This document shows, one piece after another, positions 24,418-36,100 of a stretch of DNA of 64,000 nt. The number at the start of each line of letters is the position of its first letter. Within the stretch, counting starts at the first letter, position 1. Position numbers and translations under genes: made by a program. This DNA is from a virus: positions 1 through 64,000 of IMG/VR virus record IMGVR_UViG_3300042691_042551. The stretch is one strand, 5' to 3'. The notes below the pieces were generated by a model that made no database searches, was not told where the DNA came from, and worked only from the letters and a program-made list of their open reading frames with translations.

Positions 24418-24882
24418 ATGGATTACAGAGGTCAATTTATGTCTGGGGCCGGTGGCCAAAAAATACAAGGTATTCAGCAATATGTTGGCGAATTTCAAAA
24501 GGCTAATGAAACAGATAGTTACGGCTTTGGAGAAGGAGCAATAGATGTATTAACTTCTACTGGATCTTGGGCCGGAACTGGCGCATCAATAGGAACTGCA
24601 ATAGGTGGTCCTGTGGGTACAGCAGTAGGAGCCGTTGGTGGTGCTGTTGTAGGACTTGGAATTGGTTTATACAATGCTTTTAAATCCGATGCAGAATCAG
24701 AAAAGCAACAAGCCGCGGCAAAAGAATATAACGCCAAAATGGAAGCTGAACGACTTCAAAAAAACGCATTGATAAAAACTCAAAATGAAATGCTTATAGA
24801 CCAGTTTGAGTCAAAAACGCAACAAGAAAATTTAGCTGCTTATAAAATGGCAGCATCTACTCCAAACTATCAATTTGTATAA
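24418..24882 (+). CDS. Cargo/ejection protein with glycine-zipper segment (154 aa)
   Basis: Residues 53-83 form a glycine-zipper membrane segment (GASIGTAIGGPVGTAVGAVGGAVVG...), as in ejected phage proteins that form a channel in the host envelope. The rest is helical and polar. It starts 1 nt after the hub stop and is followed by two further small cargo-type proteins and the giant polymerase protein, the order seen in crAss-like genomes. Confidence 0.65.
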   Translation: MDYRGQFMSGAGGQKIQGIQQYVGEFQKANETDSYGFGEGAIDVLTSTGSWAGTGASIGTAIGGPVGTAVGAVGGAVVGLGIGLYNAFKSDAESEKQQAAAKEYNAKMEAERLQKNALIKTQNEMLIDQFESKTQQENLAAYKMAASTPNYQFV

Positions 24883-24884
24883 AA

Positions 24885-25760
24885 ATGACTAATAAGAAGA
24901 AAAAAGATGAACCGATAGAAACTATTTTAGAATCTCAGGATCAATCAATAACGTCTTTATTTGATAACCTTAATAAAGACATGGGAAAAAGATCAACTTC
25001 TGCTATAATTGGTGGAACAAAGGGTTTATTGGATTTTGGTTTGGGTTTGTATGGTTTATTCAAAGATGATAACATTGGCGCTCCAGCGTATGAATCTACT
25101 TATCAAACAAGCAATGTGTTGCCAGCATTACGTGATAGGGCAATGATGGAAGCTTTTTCCGGTAAAGATGATTATGCTGCTCGCATACGCGCGAGAAATC
25201 AAAGAGATATGGCTGTTCAGTCAGCAATTAACCGTTCCGGTGGTAGCCGTGCATTTGTTCAATCTAATGTGGCTGCAGCCGATGATGTATTTAATCTTGG
25301 AAATCTTAGCATTGATAAAGAAATGGAAGCAGCAAGAATTAATGCATTAAATACTGCAGGAAACCTTGAAAATCTTGTTATTCAAGACAAGCTGAATAAA
25401 ATGAAAGATATGCAGTATTCAAATGAGGACAAATACAGAAAGCTTATGGCTGAAATTACGCTTGATAGAGAAAATCGTCAAGGTGCCATGGGCATGATGT
25501 CTTCCGGTTTAAATGATGTTGCTCAAGCAGCTTCAATGGAAGATATGTGGGGTAAAAATGGAACGATGAAGCAAATTCAGCTTGCAAATTTGATGTTATC
25601 TGCTAAAAAAGCAGGCGTAGACTTATTTGGAGGAGAAAAACAATCGACTTTTGTGTTGGGTCCGGTTGATACTGGTATGAATCACACTCCTATGGAAAAT
25701 CCAGCTAATGTGTTTCTTTTTGGCCGTAATGGAGAGTGGGTTTCAACAAAAAAAAATTAA
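24885..25760 (+). CDS. Cargo-type virion protein (291 aa)
   Basis: Basic, low-complexity N-terminus (MTNKKKKDEPIETILESQDQ), then a short hydrophobic Gly-rich stretch (IIGGTKGLLDFGLGLYGLF, about residues 41-60), then long helices (SAINRSGGSRAFVQSNVAAADDVFNLG...). The layout resembles an internal virion protein carried in the capsid or tail and ejected with DNA. No enzymatic motif is seen. Confidence 0.6.
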   Translation: MTNKKKKDEPIETILESQDQSITSLFDNLNKDMGKRSTSAIIGGTKGLLDFGLGLYGLFKDDNIGAPAYESTYQTSNVLPALRDRAMMEAFSGKDDYAARIRARNQRDMAVQSAINRSGGSRAFVQSNVAAADDVFNLGNLSIDKEMEAARINALNTAGNLENLVIQDKLNKMKDMQYSNEDKYRKLMAEITLDRENRQGAMGMMSSGLNDVAQAASMEDMWGKNGTMKQIQLANLMLSAKKAGVDLFGGEKQSTFVLGPVDTGMNHTPMENPANVFLFGRNGEWVSTKKN

Positions 25761-25772
25761 AAAACAATAACT

Positions 25773-27170
25773 ATGGTTGATTTTGGAAATTTATACGCTG
25801 GAAACCTTAACAAAGGTTCACAAGAGCAAAAATTTAATTGGGAAGCACTTCAGAAAAACAAATTATTAGAGCTCGAAGCATTTAATCAACAGCTTGCAAG
25901 AGAAAACGCCTTTCAAGATCAGGAAAGAGCCGTAATGCAAGATATATGGAAAAACCTTGCTGAAACACTAAAAGAAAGTAACGGTTTTCTTGCCGGCAAT
26001 GCAAAGGAATTTAAAAACGTTTACGAACAAAAAAAACAAGAGTTATTTAAACATATGTCTAATTATACGTCTGTACAAGCTTTTATGGCTTCTGATGGCG
26101 TATCTCATTTGACAAAGTTTACTGAAGATGTATTAACTGACCAGTCTTTTAAAAACGGGATTCAAACAGCAAAAAGCTACGAAGCCTATCAAAAATCGAT
26201 TTTAGAAGGAAAAACAGCACATAAATTAGTAATGACAAGTGACGGAGATCCTTTGGGAGCTGATAATGCATTTAGAGATGTTATATCTGGAGAATCATCA
26301 AAAGGTATTCAATACAGAGGTTCACTTAGCAATAATGTTGATGTACCACCACCAATTGCCGGTGAAAAAGATGAATACTATACATTTGAAGAAATTAGTC
26401 AAATTGCAACTGTACAAAATCCTCAATTTTTTGATCAGGAATTTAAAGACGAAATGAATAAAGTAATTCAGTCTGGAAAAGGAAAATCAAACAGTCCATT
26501 TCTCAAACGATTTAAAGATCCAAACTATGACATTAGAAGACGTGAAAGTGATGCTGATGCTGAATTAAAAAGAGCACAAGCAAATTATTACAATGCTCGT
26601 CCGTCAGCAGGTGGCGGTGGTGGTGGAAATCCATTAACTACTCAAAAAATTCCAGGCATAACAACTACAAAAGTATCAAGCGAAAAAAATGAAAATGGTG
26701 TAGAAGTAAAAGCAGAAAGAACCGTAAATAGTGTTACTCAAGTTTCTGGATTTATTACTTTAAACGAAAATGGATCCGTAAATAGCATTTTAAATACTAT
26801 AGATCTTGCAAATACAGGAAATTCACTGCTTCCATCTTATACTAGATTGGTTGATGAAGCTATTAGATTTTCTTCTTTTACAACAGAAGAATATTCAGTT
26901 GGTGAAATTGGTGGCAAAAAGGTTAGTTATTTAAAAAATGTAAACTTGGATGAATTTAAAAGAAAACTTTTTAAAGGAATTACCGATAAAAGAGAATCCT
27001 TGTATTTAACTCCTGACGAATCAGCTGCTATGAAAGTTGGTGTTGAAGAATATATTGCCCATTTACAACGTGAAAGAGCTGCGGGAAGAAACACTGGTAT
27101 ATTACTTGGAGTTTGGGACCCTCAATCTAATCGAGTAGAAGGATTTGCTAACGAAAGAAGAATTGAATAA
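25773..27170 (+). CDS. Cargo-type virion protein (465 aa)
   Basis: Predominantly helical and polar; residues 10-90 look like a coiled coil (KGSQEQKFNWEALQKNKLLELEAFNQQLARENAFQDQERAV), followed by mixed sequence, a Gly/Ser-rich linker (SAGGGGGGN, about residues 276-284) and a beta-rich C-terminal part. The linker separates two domains. It ends 2 nt before the giant gene and probably travels with it into the host. Confidence 0.6.
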   Translation: MVDFGNLYAGNLNKGSQEQKFNWEALQKNKLLELEAFNQQLARENAFQDQERAVMQDIWKNLAETLKESNGFLAGNAKEFKNVYEQKKQELFKHMSNYTSVQAFMASDGVSHLTKFTEDVLTDQSFKNGIQTAKSYEAYQKSILEGKTAHKLVMTSDGDPLGADNAFRDVISGESSKGIQYRGSLSNNVDVPPPIAGEKDEYYTFEEISQIATVQNPQFFDQEFKDEMNKVIQSGKGKSNSPFLKRFKDPNYDIRRRESDADAELKRAQANYYNARPSAGGGGGGNPLTTQKIPGITTTKVSSEKNENGVEVKAERTVNSVTQVSGFITLNENGSVNSILNTIDLANTGNSLLPSYTRLVDEAIRFSSFTTEEYSVGEIGGKKVSYLKNVNLDEFKRKLFKGITDKRESLYLTPDESAAMKVGVEEYIAHLQRERAAGRNTGILLGVWDPQSNRVEGFANERRIE

Positions 27171-27172
27171 TA

Positions 27173-30100
27173 ATGGAAACTGGAGACCCTAAAAAACAAA
27201 AAGCTCAACAGGTAAAACAAGAAGTTATTGAAAACTCACCTGAATTGCAAGATGCATTGCATGGACTTAATACAGCTCAAAAAAGAAAAGATGATGTATT
27301 AGCCAATAAAATTGATCAGGTGTGGAAACCTATTGAGCGTTCCGATAAAGAAATAGCTGAAGCTTATAAACGTGCACCGGAACCAATAAGTCCTGATGAA
27401 CAAGAAGTTGAACTAAGAAATAAAGAAAGTATAGCTTTTTTGTTAAAGGCTAAATACGGCTATAAAAATGATGCTGTAATATTAAGTCTTGCTGAAAAAG
27501 CTATGCGTTATCCGGAATTTAAAAACAAGATAATTTCTCATAAAAGCTTAGTCCAATTACAGGCAGAAGAAGATGCTGCTAAATACGAGCTTAATGAAAG
27601 CATGAAAAAAGCACAATCTGGGTTTAATGCATCATTAGCCGCAAGCGGTGAAACTACTGAAGACTTTAGATTGCAAGACGAACAAATAGTAACAGCTAGA
27701 CAAAAATACGATAAAGCAAAATCTATAAAATCTGCTTATGAAGATGCTATAAGAAGAGATCCGGCATTTGTTGAAAAGCAAAAGTTTGATTTAATGCGTT
27801 CTTTGATAGATGTGGATATGAAATATAGACAATCTATTGCAAACAATGCTATTCGCAAAATAGGTGGACCAGATAAAGCAATAGAAGTTACTGAGGCCAA
27901 TTCTCAATACAATTACTTGCTTCAAGAACAACAAAAAGCTGAATCGCTACTTCAAGATCCAAATTATCCAGCCGAGAAAAAACCTAAGCTAGAAAAATAT
28001 TTAAACGAGCAACTACCAATACTTATTAAGCAAAAAGAAGATCAGTTACGAAAATTTGGTAACGTATCGGAAGAGGTAAAAAAACTGGAAGATGCAAGTA
28101 AAACTGCTATTGAATCTTATCAAACCATAAAAGAGGTGTTAAATGAAAGTCCCGAAACCTTAAAAAGCAATAAGGAAATTGCACTTAGGTTAATGGATAG
28201 AGCTAAAACAATAGTAACTACAGGTGGTGTACAAGAATTAGTTATACCAGATTTAGGCAAAAGTTTTGGTTTGTCGTTTGCCGGAACCATAGTTGACATG
28301 GGTGAGTTTTTTACAGGAAAAACATCTGTAGGGGATTTTATAAAAAGAGAAATTGGCATAAATGAACAAATCACCGAAAAAGAATGGGGTGGAGGCAAAT
28401 GGATGGTTAATATTGCTTCCGCAGCAGGTGCGACTGCTCCATATTTAATATTAGGAGGTATTGGTGGTGGGGCAAGAGCTGCAACAGCAAAAATGCTAAC
28501 TGCTAGGTTTGCAACCAATATTGGAGGAAAAATAGCAAAAGCCGGTGTTAACTATTTAACAAACACGCTATTATCGCCAGCAACTTATGGATCCCTTGCC
28601 GGTGTGTATACAAATTCATTTGATCAAGAGTTTTCCAATTTAATCTTAGCCGGTAAATCACCTGAAGAATCATATAACATTGCAAGCAAAAAAGCTACTG
28701 CTGATGCGGTAGTTAACGTAATTTCTGAAGGTATATTTGACGAGGCCAGTGTAATTTTTAAAGGTAGTGGAGTAAACCAATGGATTGCAAAAACTGGTTT
28801 TGGTCAATTTTTGCAAGAGTCAAATGTATTGGATGCTATGTCAAAAGGAAAATACGGTATGGCTCAAGAACTTGGCAAACGTGTATTTAACTCATGGGCC
28901 AGCGAAACTTTAGAAGAAGTTGTTGCTATGGGTGGCGAATCATACAACAAACACATGGTTAATATTCTTGCTCAGCAAGAAATTTACAAGGATATATTAC
29001 CTACAATGCATGAAGTAGGTGTAATGTTAGGTTCTGTATTGCTTACTACCGGAGCTATGACTATGGCTAATCGTGGAAAGTCCATAGATATAGAACTTGC
29101 TGAAATGTCAAAATCTGGTTATGATAAGGCTGTAAGAGGGTTTAAAACCTTAGTTGATACGGGTGTATATAGCGAAGAAGAAGTTAAACCGTATATGGAT
29201 AAACTACAGCGCTATTCAAATTTATCTATGGCTATGGCTAGAAACGCTTTGCCGGAAGATATTGTAAAATACGATAACCTATTAAATCAGCAAGAAGAGC
29301 TCAAAAAAAACATGAGCAATCCATCTATATCACTTGGAGAGAAAAATCGCTTACAGTTTGAGATAAATAGCATTGAGGCGCAAAAAAATGAGCTTTTTCA
29401 ACAAGCCGTTGTCAACAGTGTTGAAAAAGAGATAAGTGACAAAATAGAAGCTAAAAACAAAAGTTTTATTGAAAACAATAAAAAACAAGTTGAAAAAATA
29501 AAAGCCGAAAGTAACCAAAAGGGTGCAACAAAAGAAGAGCAAGCAGCTTTAAACTATCTTGAATCAACCACCAATAACGTATCTGAGGAAGCAAAAAAAA
29601 ACGGACTTCTTTCATCTTCTATTACTAATGTAAATAGTTCTATCGCTCAAACCGAAGAACAGTTACAAAAAGAAGAAAACTTACTGAAACAGTTAAAGCA
29701 GGAAAAAAATGAACGTGGCGTAGCCGCGCAAGAAGAAAAGGTTGCTGAAGTAAAGAATCAACTTGATAACTTAAATCAGGTAGCCGTTGGTTTAAAAAGC
29801 TTGCAATCTGCACAAGAAGCAAAAGTGGGTGATGGTTTAGCCGCTAGGGGTAAATCTACTACTACTGGAACAGTAAAACCTTCATCTGAGGTTGAAAAAA
29901 CTATTCAAGAAAAAAACCAAGCCAAACCAATAACAAAAGCTGAAGAAGCTACAAAAATGCCTGAATTTCAGGAACTATTAGCATCTTACAAAACCGAAGG
30001 ATTAACCAAAGAACAGGTAAGGCAAAGGCTAATTGACCAATTTGGCGATAACATGTCGGGTAAAGAATTTTCAAAACTTGAACAGAGTTTGAATAATTAT

Positions 30101-33100
30101 GATGTGGCCCCTGCTCAAACTGCTAAAGAAAATGCTCCTCAGCAGCCTCAAGGAAAACAATTTGCCGCCAGTCCTGCAGCAACTAAAACATCAAACTTTT
30201 ATAGCAAAACAAACGGAAATACTATAAAGGTTGAAACTCAGGAAGATGGAACAAAACAAGTTGTTGAAATAGACCAAAAAACTAAAAAAGAAGTTAAACG
30301 TACTTCTGTACCTGAAGCGCAATCAAAAAAATCTGATTTTGAAATAGCTTCAGAAATTACTGGTCAAAAGCTAGACAAGCAATTTACCGGTAAAACCAAA
30401 AAAACAGCTAAAAAAAGCGATAGTGAATATGTTGCTGAAGCCAAAAAAACTTTAGGTGAAAATGTGCAAGAAAGCGATATAGCCGAATATGTAAGAAAAA
30501 AAATTGCTTCTGGCGAGTTGGATATGAAAACAGCAAAACGAGTAAGCACGGCTTTAAAAAATGCCTTTCTAGATAAAAAGGGAAAAGCTAGACAAGCTCG
30601 CGGAAGAAAAAACCAAGAAGAGGAAGCAAAAGCCGAAGAACAACGCAAAAAAGAAGTAAATGACCTTATTGAGCAAGCTGAAAGCGCAAGAGAAACCATA
30701 AGACAAGCTAATCAGTTGCAAGAAGTGTTTCAAGAAGCAACACAAGAAAGTGTAGTACAGTCTGACACTCATGAAGCTGCAGTCGAAGCTGAAACTGCCA
30801 AAACCAAGGCTAATGGTATAGGAAGCCTGAGCAAAAAAGAAATAATGCTCATGAACATCAAAAACATAACAGGAAAGGTGTTTAGTGGCGTTATGGGTTT
30901 TCACAAACAAGCAATGGTTGATGGCAAATTTGTTGAAGAATCATACAAACGGGTTCAAGAGATGATTTATGAACAGTTTAAATCATTAATGATGAACAAG
31001 TTTGATCTGGACTTGACCACATACGAAAGAAATGAAGAAGGATATCTACTGTTTGACGAAAACGATGAAAACGTAGAAGCATTAACTGAAATGAATCGAG
31101 TATTGAGTGTGTTTGATCCCAACGTGGCAGAAATACTACTTGAATCGATTGACGATACCGCCAAAGTGTTTGGCGAAAAAGGGGCTAATTTTCACGCCCT
31201 TATAAAACACGCTATTTCTGAATTGGGTAAAAGTTATGGCTTTCCTAATTATGCAGCAATAGAAGAATCGGTAGAAGATGCAGAGGTTCTCGAGCATACC
31301 GCAGAAATACTAGAGTCAGGAGAAAGCATTTTGCAGGAAGTTATTGACAAGGAAATGAACAGTAAAGCTGTCAAGTCCGCAGAAGCTATTGCAAAACTTG
31401 CTCATGCTGTTTTTCTTCAAAAAGCCAAGAACGCTAATGTAAACGTAAGCATTAACCCGGACTATTCGTTATCGTTTTTGATGCCATTGTTTAAGGGAGT
31501 CAACGGACAATCGAGAACGATAACGGACGTGTTGAATTATATTCAAGCAAGATTAGCTAGCGAAAACCATCCTATAAATGATACTCAGGGAAGATTGCTT
31601 ATGGAGTCTATCGGCCAGGTTTTGTACGATTTGCAAAACAAAATGTATGAACAAACCGATGGTATCAATGAGTTGAAACAAAATCCAATGACTATGACCT
31701 TTATAGAGCGTTCATTGTCAAGTATTTTTAATTCTCAGATAAGTGATGTTTATGCCACTTATTTGTCTGCAAAAGGCAAGGTATCTGTATATGTTGCCAA
31801 CCGAGACAAAATTAAAAAAGACGTAATTTCTCAAATACGATCTGAAGTACGGAATTTTGTTCAGTCTATATATGCCGTTTCTGATTTAGAAGGTGGCCAA
31901 AGACGTTCTCGCTTTATACAAGCTATTGCAAAAGTAAGAATGAATATAGACAATCCCGAATCTGTATTATTTGCTGGTGACGAAGTTTTATTGGCAATGG
32001 GTAACGAGTATCCATACATTAAAGATATTTTAACAAGGAAACTTGATGCCATAAGAAACACAACAGTAAAATCTCCAACACAAGTAGAAGAGGTTGGAAG
32101 ATACATTTTAATGCTCAGTTCACCACAAGCTGCAAATCTGGAAAGTAATCCAATGATTGAGCAAATGGCTTTTGAGCAAATAGCTAACTCTGAAAAAATA
32201 TTTGGCAAAATATCTCAAAGCCAGTATTGGTCAAATCGGTTAAGCCAAAATCAAAGCGCTGTAAAAAGGCCCAATAGAATGTCAAGTTCTATTTCTGAAG
32301 CAAAAGCAGAGGCACTAAACAACAAGAAAAAACCTACTGAAGATGCTCAGAAAAACGATATGGACGATTCTGTAAATGTCGTAACCAATTCAAAAAACAG
32401 AAATTTTGGTTCCGAAGGTTCAGATCGAAAGGCTCGACTAAGCAAAAACCCGCTTGTAGCAATTAAGTCAATAGCCAAAAACTTATCTGTAACCATGTTA
32501 GGCGAGTTTTCTATTGAAAAGGGAAAAACTATTGCTTTAAAAGCTGAAAAAATGTCAAGGGAAATGGTACATTTAGCTAAGATTGCTATGTTTTACCAAA
32601 CCAAAAACTTTGGCAAGTACGGGTATGGTGTAATTGATCAAGTAAGTGATTCTCCAAGAATACACATGATTAATGGTGCACGTATACAGTTAAATGGTGA
32701 AAACAAGTTTGTATTTGCCGGTGATGTAAAATATCCAGGAAGTTTGATTGAAGATGGCTCTTTGCTTCTTGATGCCGTTCAAACTGCGGTTATGAAAGCA
32801 AAAGAAATGTTTCCGGGAATTACCATTAAACAAATGGAACAGCATATACCGTCATTCTACAAGATTGATGGTACCGGAAAAGTAACATATAATCCAACAG
32901 CACTTGAAAATGAAGCTTTTAAGTCATTTAACGACTACATTAAGGCTAAAAGTAAAATGTACTATGATCCTAAAGCCGGAGATTCAATAGCCAAAACAGA
33001 AAGGGCTTATAAAGCAATACTTGAAGCAACAAAAGAACTTTACTATGCTAATGACTACAAGACAGGTAAAGAAAACTTTGAGAAGAAGATTGCCTTTATT

Positions 33101-36100
33101 AAAAACAACCGAGATATGGAGGTTACTAAAGGAATGTCCGATTTCGCGAAGAATTTAATTGACAATGATCAAATTGTCGAATGGTCTAAGAAAAAGAAAG
33201 GAAACTTTAAAAACTTCTTCAAAGAATTTGTTGCAAACGAAGAGTTTAATCGATTTTATGCAAATCAGTATGTCCGCGGTGATTTAGAAAGCTACATGAA
33301 CCTTGACCCGGATAATGTTTTTGTTCGTTCAAAAATGATAACAGCTCCAGGTATAGGTGTAAACGTAGATTTACCAATGCGATACATGATTTTGGATAAA
33401 AATCTGTACAATGGAAGCGACAAAATAATGCTTGATGTAAACGGAAATCAGGTGCCTTGGGTACCAAATGATGGTGTTATGTTTTTGTCTGAAGGTGCTG
33501 GAAACGTAATTACTGCAGGTGTTGGTCCGCATCATGGATACAGAGGAACATTTAAGTATGCTATGCACTCGGTAAATGACCAAAACGTAGCTACTTCTCA
33601 TAAAGGTATGCAGATAGTATTGACAAAGAAGCTGGCAGAATCAAATCCGGCTTTAATGTCAATATATAACATGATGAAGGAAAACAACTTGGATGCGGTA
33701 CTTGACCATTCAGCAGAAAAAATAGGTGCTGAAAAAAGAACCAAAGCCGGATGGAACGAAAGCGGTGTAACTCTTGAAGAAGCCCCTATTGTGCATACAG
33801 CCAATTTTGGGGATATTTATGTTCAACTTTCGGTTTCTGAAAACCAAAAAGGAATGTGGTCGAAGGATTCTGACCAAAAAAACAGACAAACGCCATTGTA
33901 TGCCGGTAGCAGCGAACAGGGTATTGAGTACGTAAACAAGATTCAAAACTTTATAGCGAACAGAATAAAAAGTGGAGTATTTAACTCTGCGCAACGAAGC
34001 GCAAGGTTTAACAAGTTAATGAATAATTACAGGTTCAGTACTGAAGAAAACAAACAAGAAGCCAAAGATGAACTTATTAGCTACTTAAAAAGAAAATCTA
34101 AAAGAGAACCACTATCTGTAAGGGAAAAATACAACCAAATTATCAGCAGGATAGAAACAGGTTATGTATTTGAGTACGATGATGGATTATTGTATCAAGT
34201 TCACGCATCAACTTTTAGGGAAGGTATGTCAAATAGAATGGAATCGTTTTATATGGCATTGACCTCACCATTGCTTGGCAAAGAACAACCAAAGTACAGA
34301 TTAGAAGATCGCCCAGGTTTTTCAGAAGTTGTATTGCCGGCAAAAATGAAAGAATTGCTTAGCGATTATGCAGATAATGATGGTAACTATTGGGTAACTG
34401 GTGTGAAAATACCATATAACAACTCCGCTACTCAGCTACGAGCAAAAGTAATTTTTGACGAAAGTTTGGATGATAACGGTTCCAATGTTATTCCACCGGC
34501 AGAATTTTACGCCTTGTCCAACTCAGATAATGACGGAGATAGACTATTTATCTTTCCAATGCATCCAAATCCGGAAAATATAGTTTCGCCTTTAAAAGAG
34601 TTTGGAATTAACATAGATGAAAACACAACATTTGACTCATTATTAAGCGAATACACTACAAAATCTCAAGAAGATGATTGGAATGGTCCTTCGTTTGACT
34701 ACGTATCTATGTTGTATGAAGATTACCTTGCTGCTAAAGAACTGGAATACAACGGAAAGTTGTTTAACGATGTAGCTTTTGCTCAGCAAATGGCTGTTCA
34801 GTCAAATGACGTTAATGTGTTTCTGTCAGTTGTGGAATCTGAAGGTTATAAAACTAAAACCAAAAACACGTCTTCAAATGAGGGCCAATTACAACGCGTT
34901 ACAGAAAAGAATTTTTCTGCTGGTGGTATTGGCACTGCAGCATCATATATCCGTTCTATATCTCAATTTATTCAGCTTGGAATGGATTACGGATTGCGTG
35001 TAGCAATGAGATCTTCACGATCAAAGCCGTATTTGTTTAATTTCAACAATGAGGTATTTGATCCGGCTGTTATGGAAACTGTTCCTACGTTAAATCAAAA
35101 ACCGATTAATATAAGGGATATTGAAAGTCAAGCAGTTCAAAAAGCTATTGCCAACAATCCAGATTATGCAAATCTCACCCCTGATTTACAAGAAAATCTT
35201 GTAAGTAATGAAAGAAATAAGCTATTGCAAGAACTTGAATCATTGGTTGAGGAAGAATCAATGCTTAATACGCAAAACGCGACTTCTCAAATACTGCAGG
35301 TTTATGTGGATGCTGTTAAAAAAGGTTATTTGAATAAGGTTGGACTAAATAATCAGAATATGCAGGTGTTTATACACCTTGCAACAAGATTAGGGCTCAA
35401 CGAGAAAGTTCCGGGCCAAGGCATAAGAATGGCTTTAAGACTTGTTAATCAGCCTATTGTTAAAAAGTATTTTGAACTGACTGAGTACAATCCAATGATT
35501 CAGGATCAATACTCCCAGAGAGATTACGAGTTAATTGATAAACTAAAGAAAAATCTGGCCGAACTGGTACCTAACGATATGCAAAACAACATCAATACCC
35601 TTGATGTGAACCTAAACGCATTAAAAAATGAGTACAATGGAAAGCATATACAAGATACTGAATACAATACTGAAAATCAACTTATAGGTGACTATGCGTT
35701 GGCGCAAATTGAAGCCATAAAAGCACTGGAATCTTTACTTGATATACAAGCTGCGGTAAGTCCGTACAGTTTAAATTCTAAGAAGTTTTCAGAAGTTCCT
35801 ACGACAATAGAAGAAGCAAGGACATTTATCCATGAAATGGAAAAATATCAGGCATTAGCTACCGATGAAGAGGTTAAGGCGACATTGAAAAAAATAGAAA
35901 ATGCTCAAAGGACTGGTAAAAATGCAAACCTTGTAATTTCGGAAATGCTGCAAAACAATGGCCGGTATTCAAGTCCAATGGTATTTAATGTTCGAAATGA
36001 TGCAGACAATTACCAAAGGCTTGTAAATTCATACGAATTTTTAAAGCAACTGAACGACAAATCAGGTCCATTATACGAAAAAGAAAAAGGCAAATATATT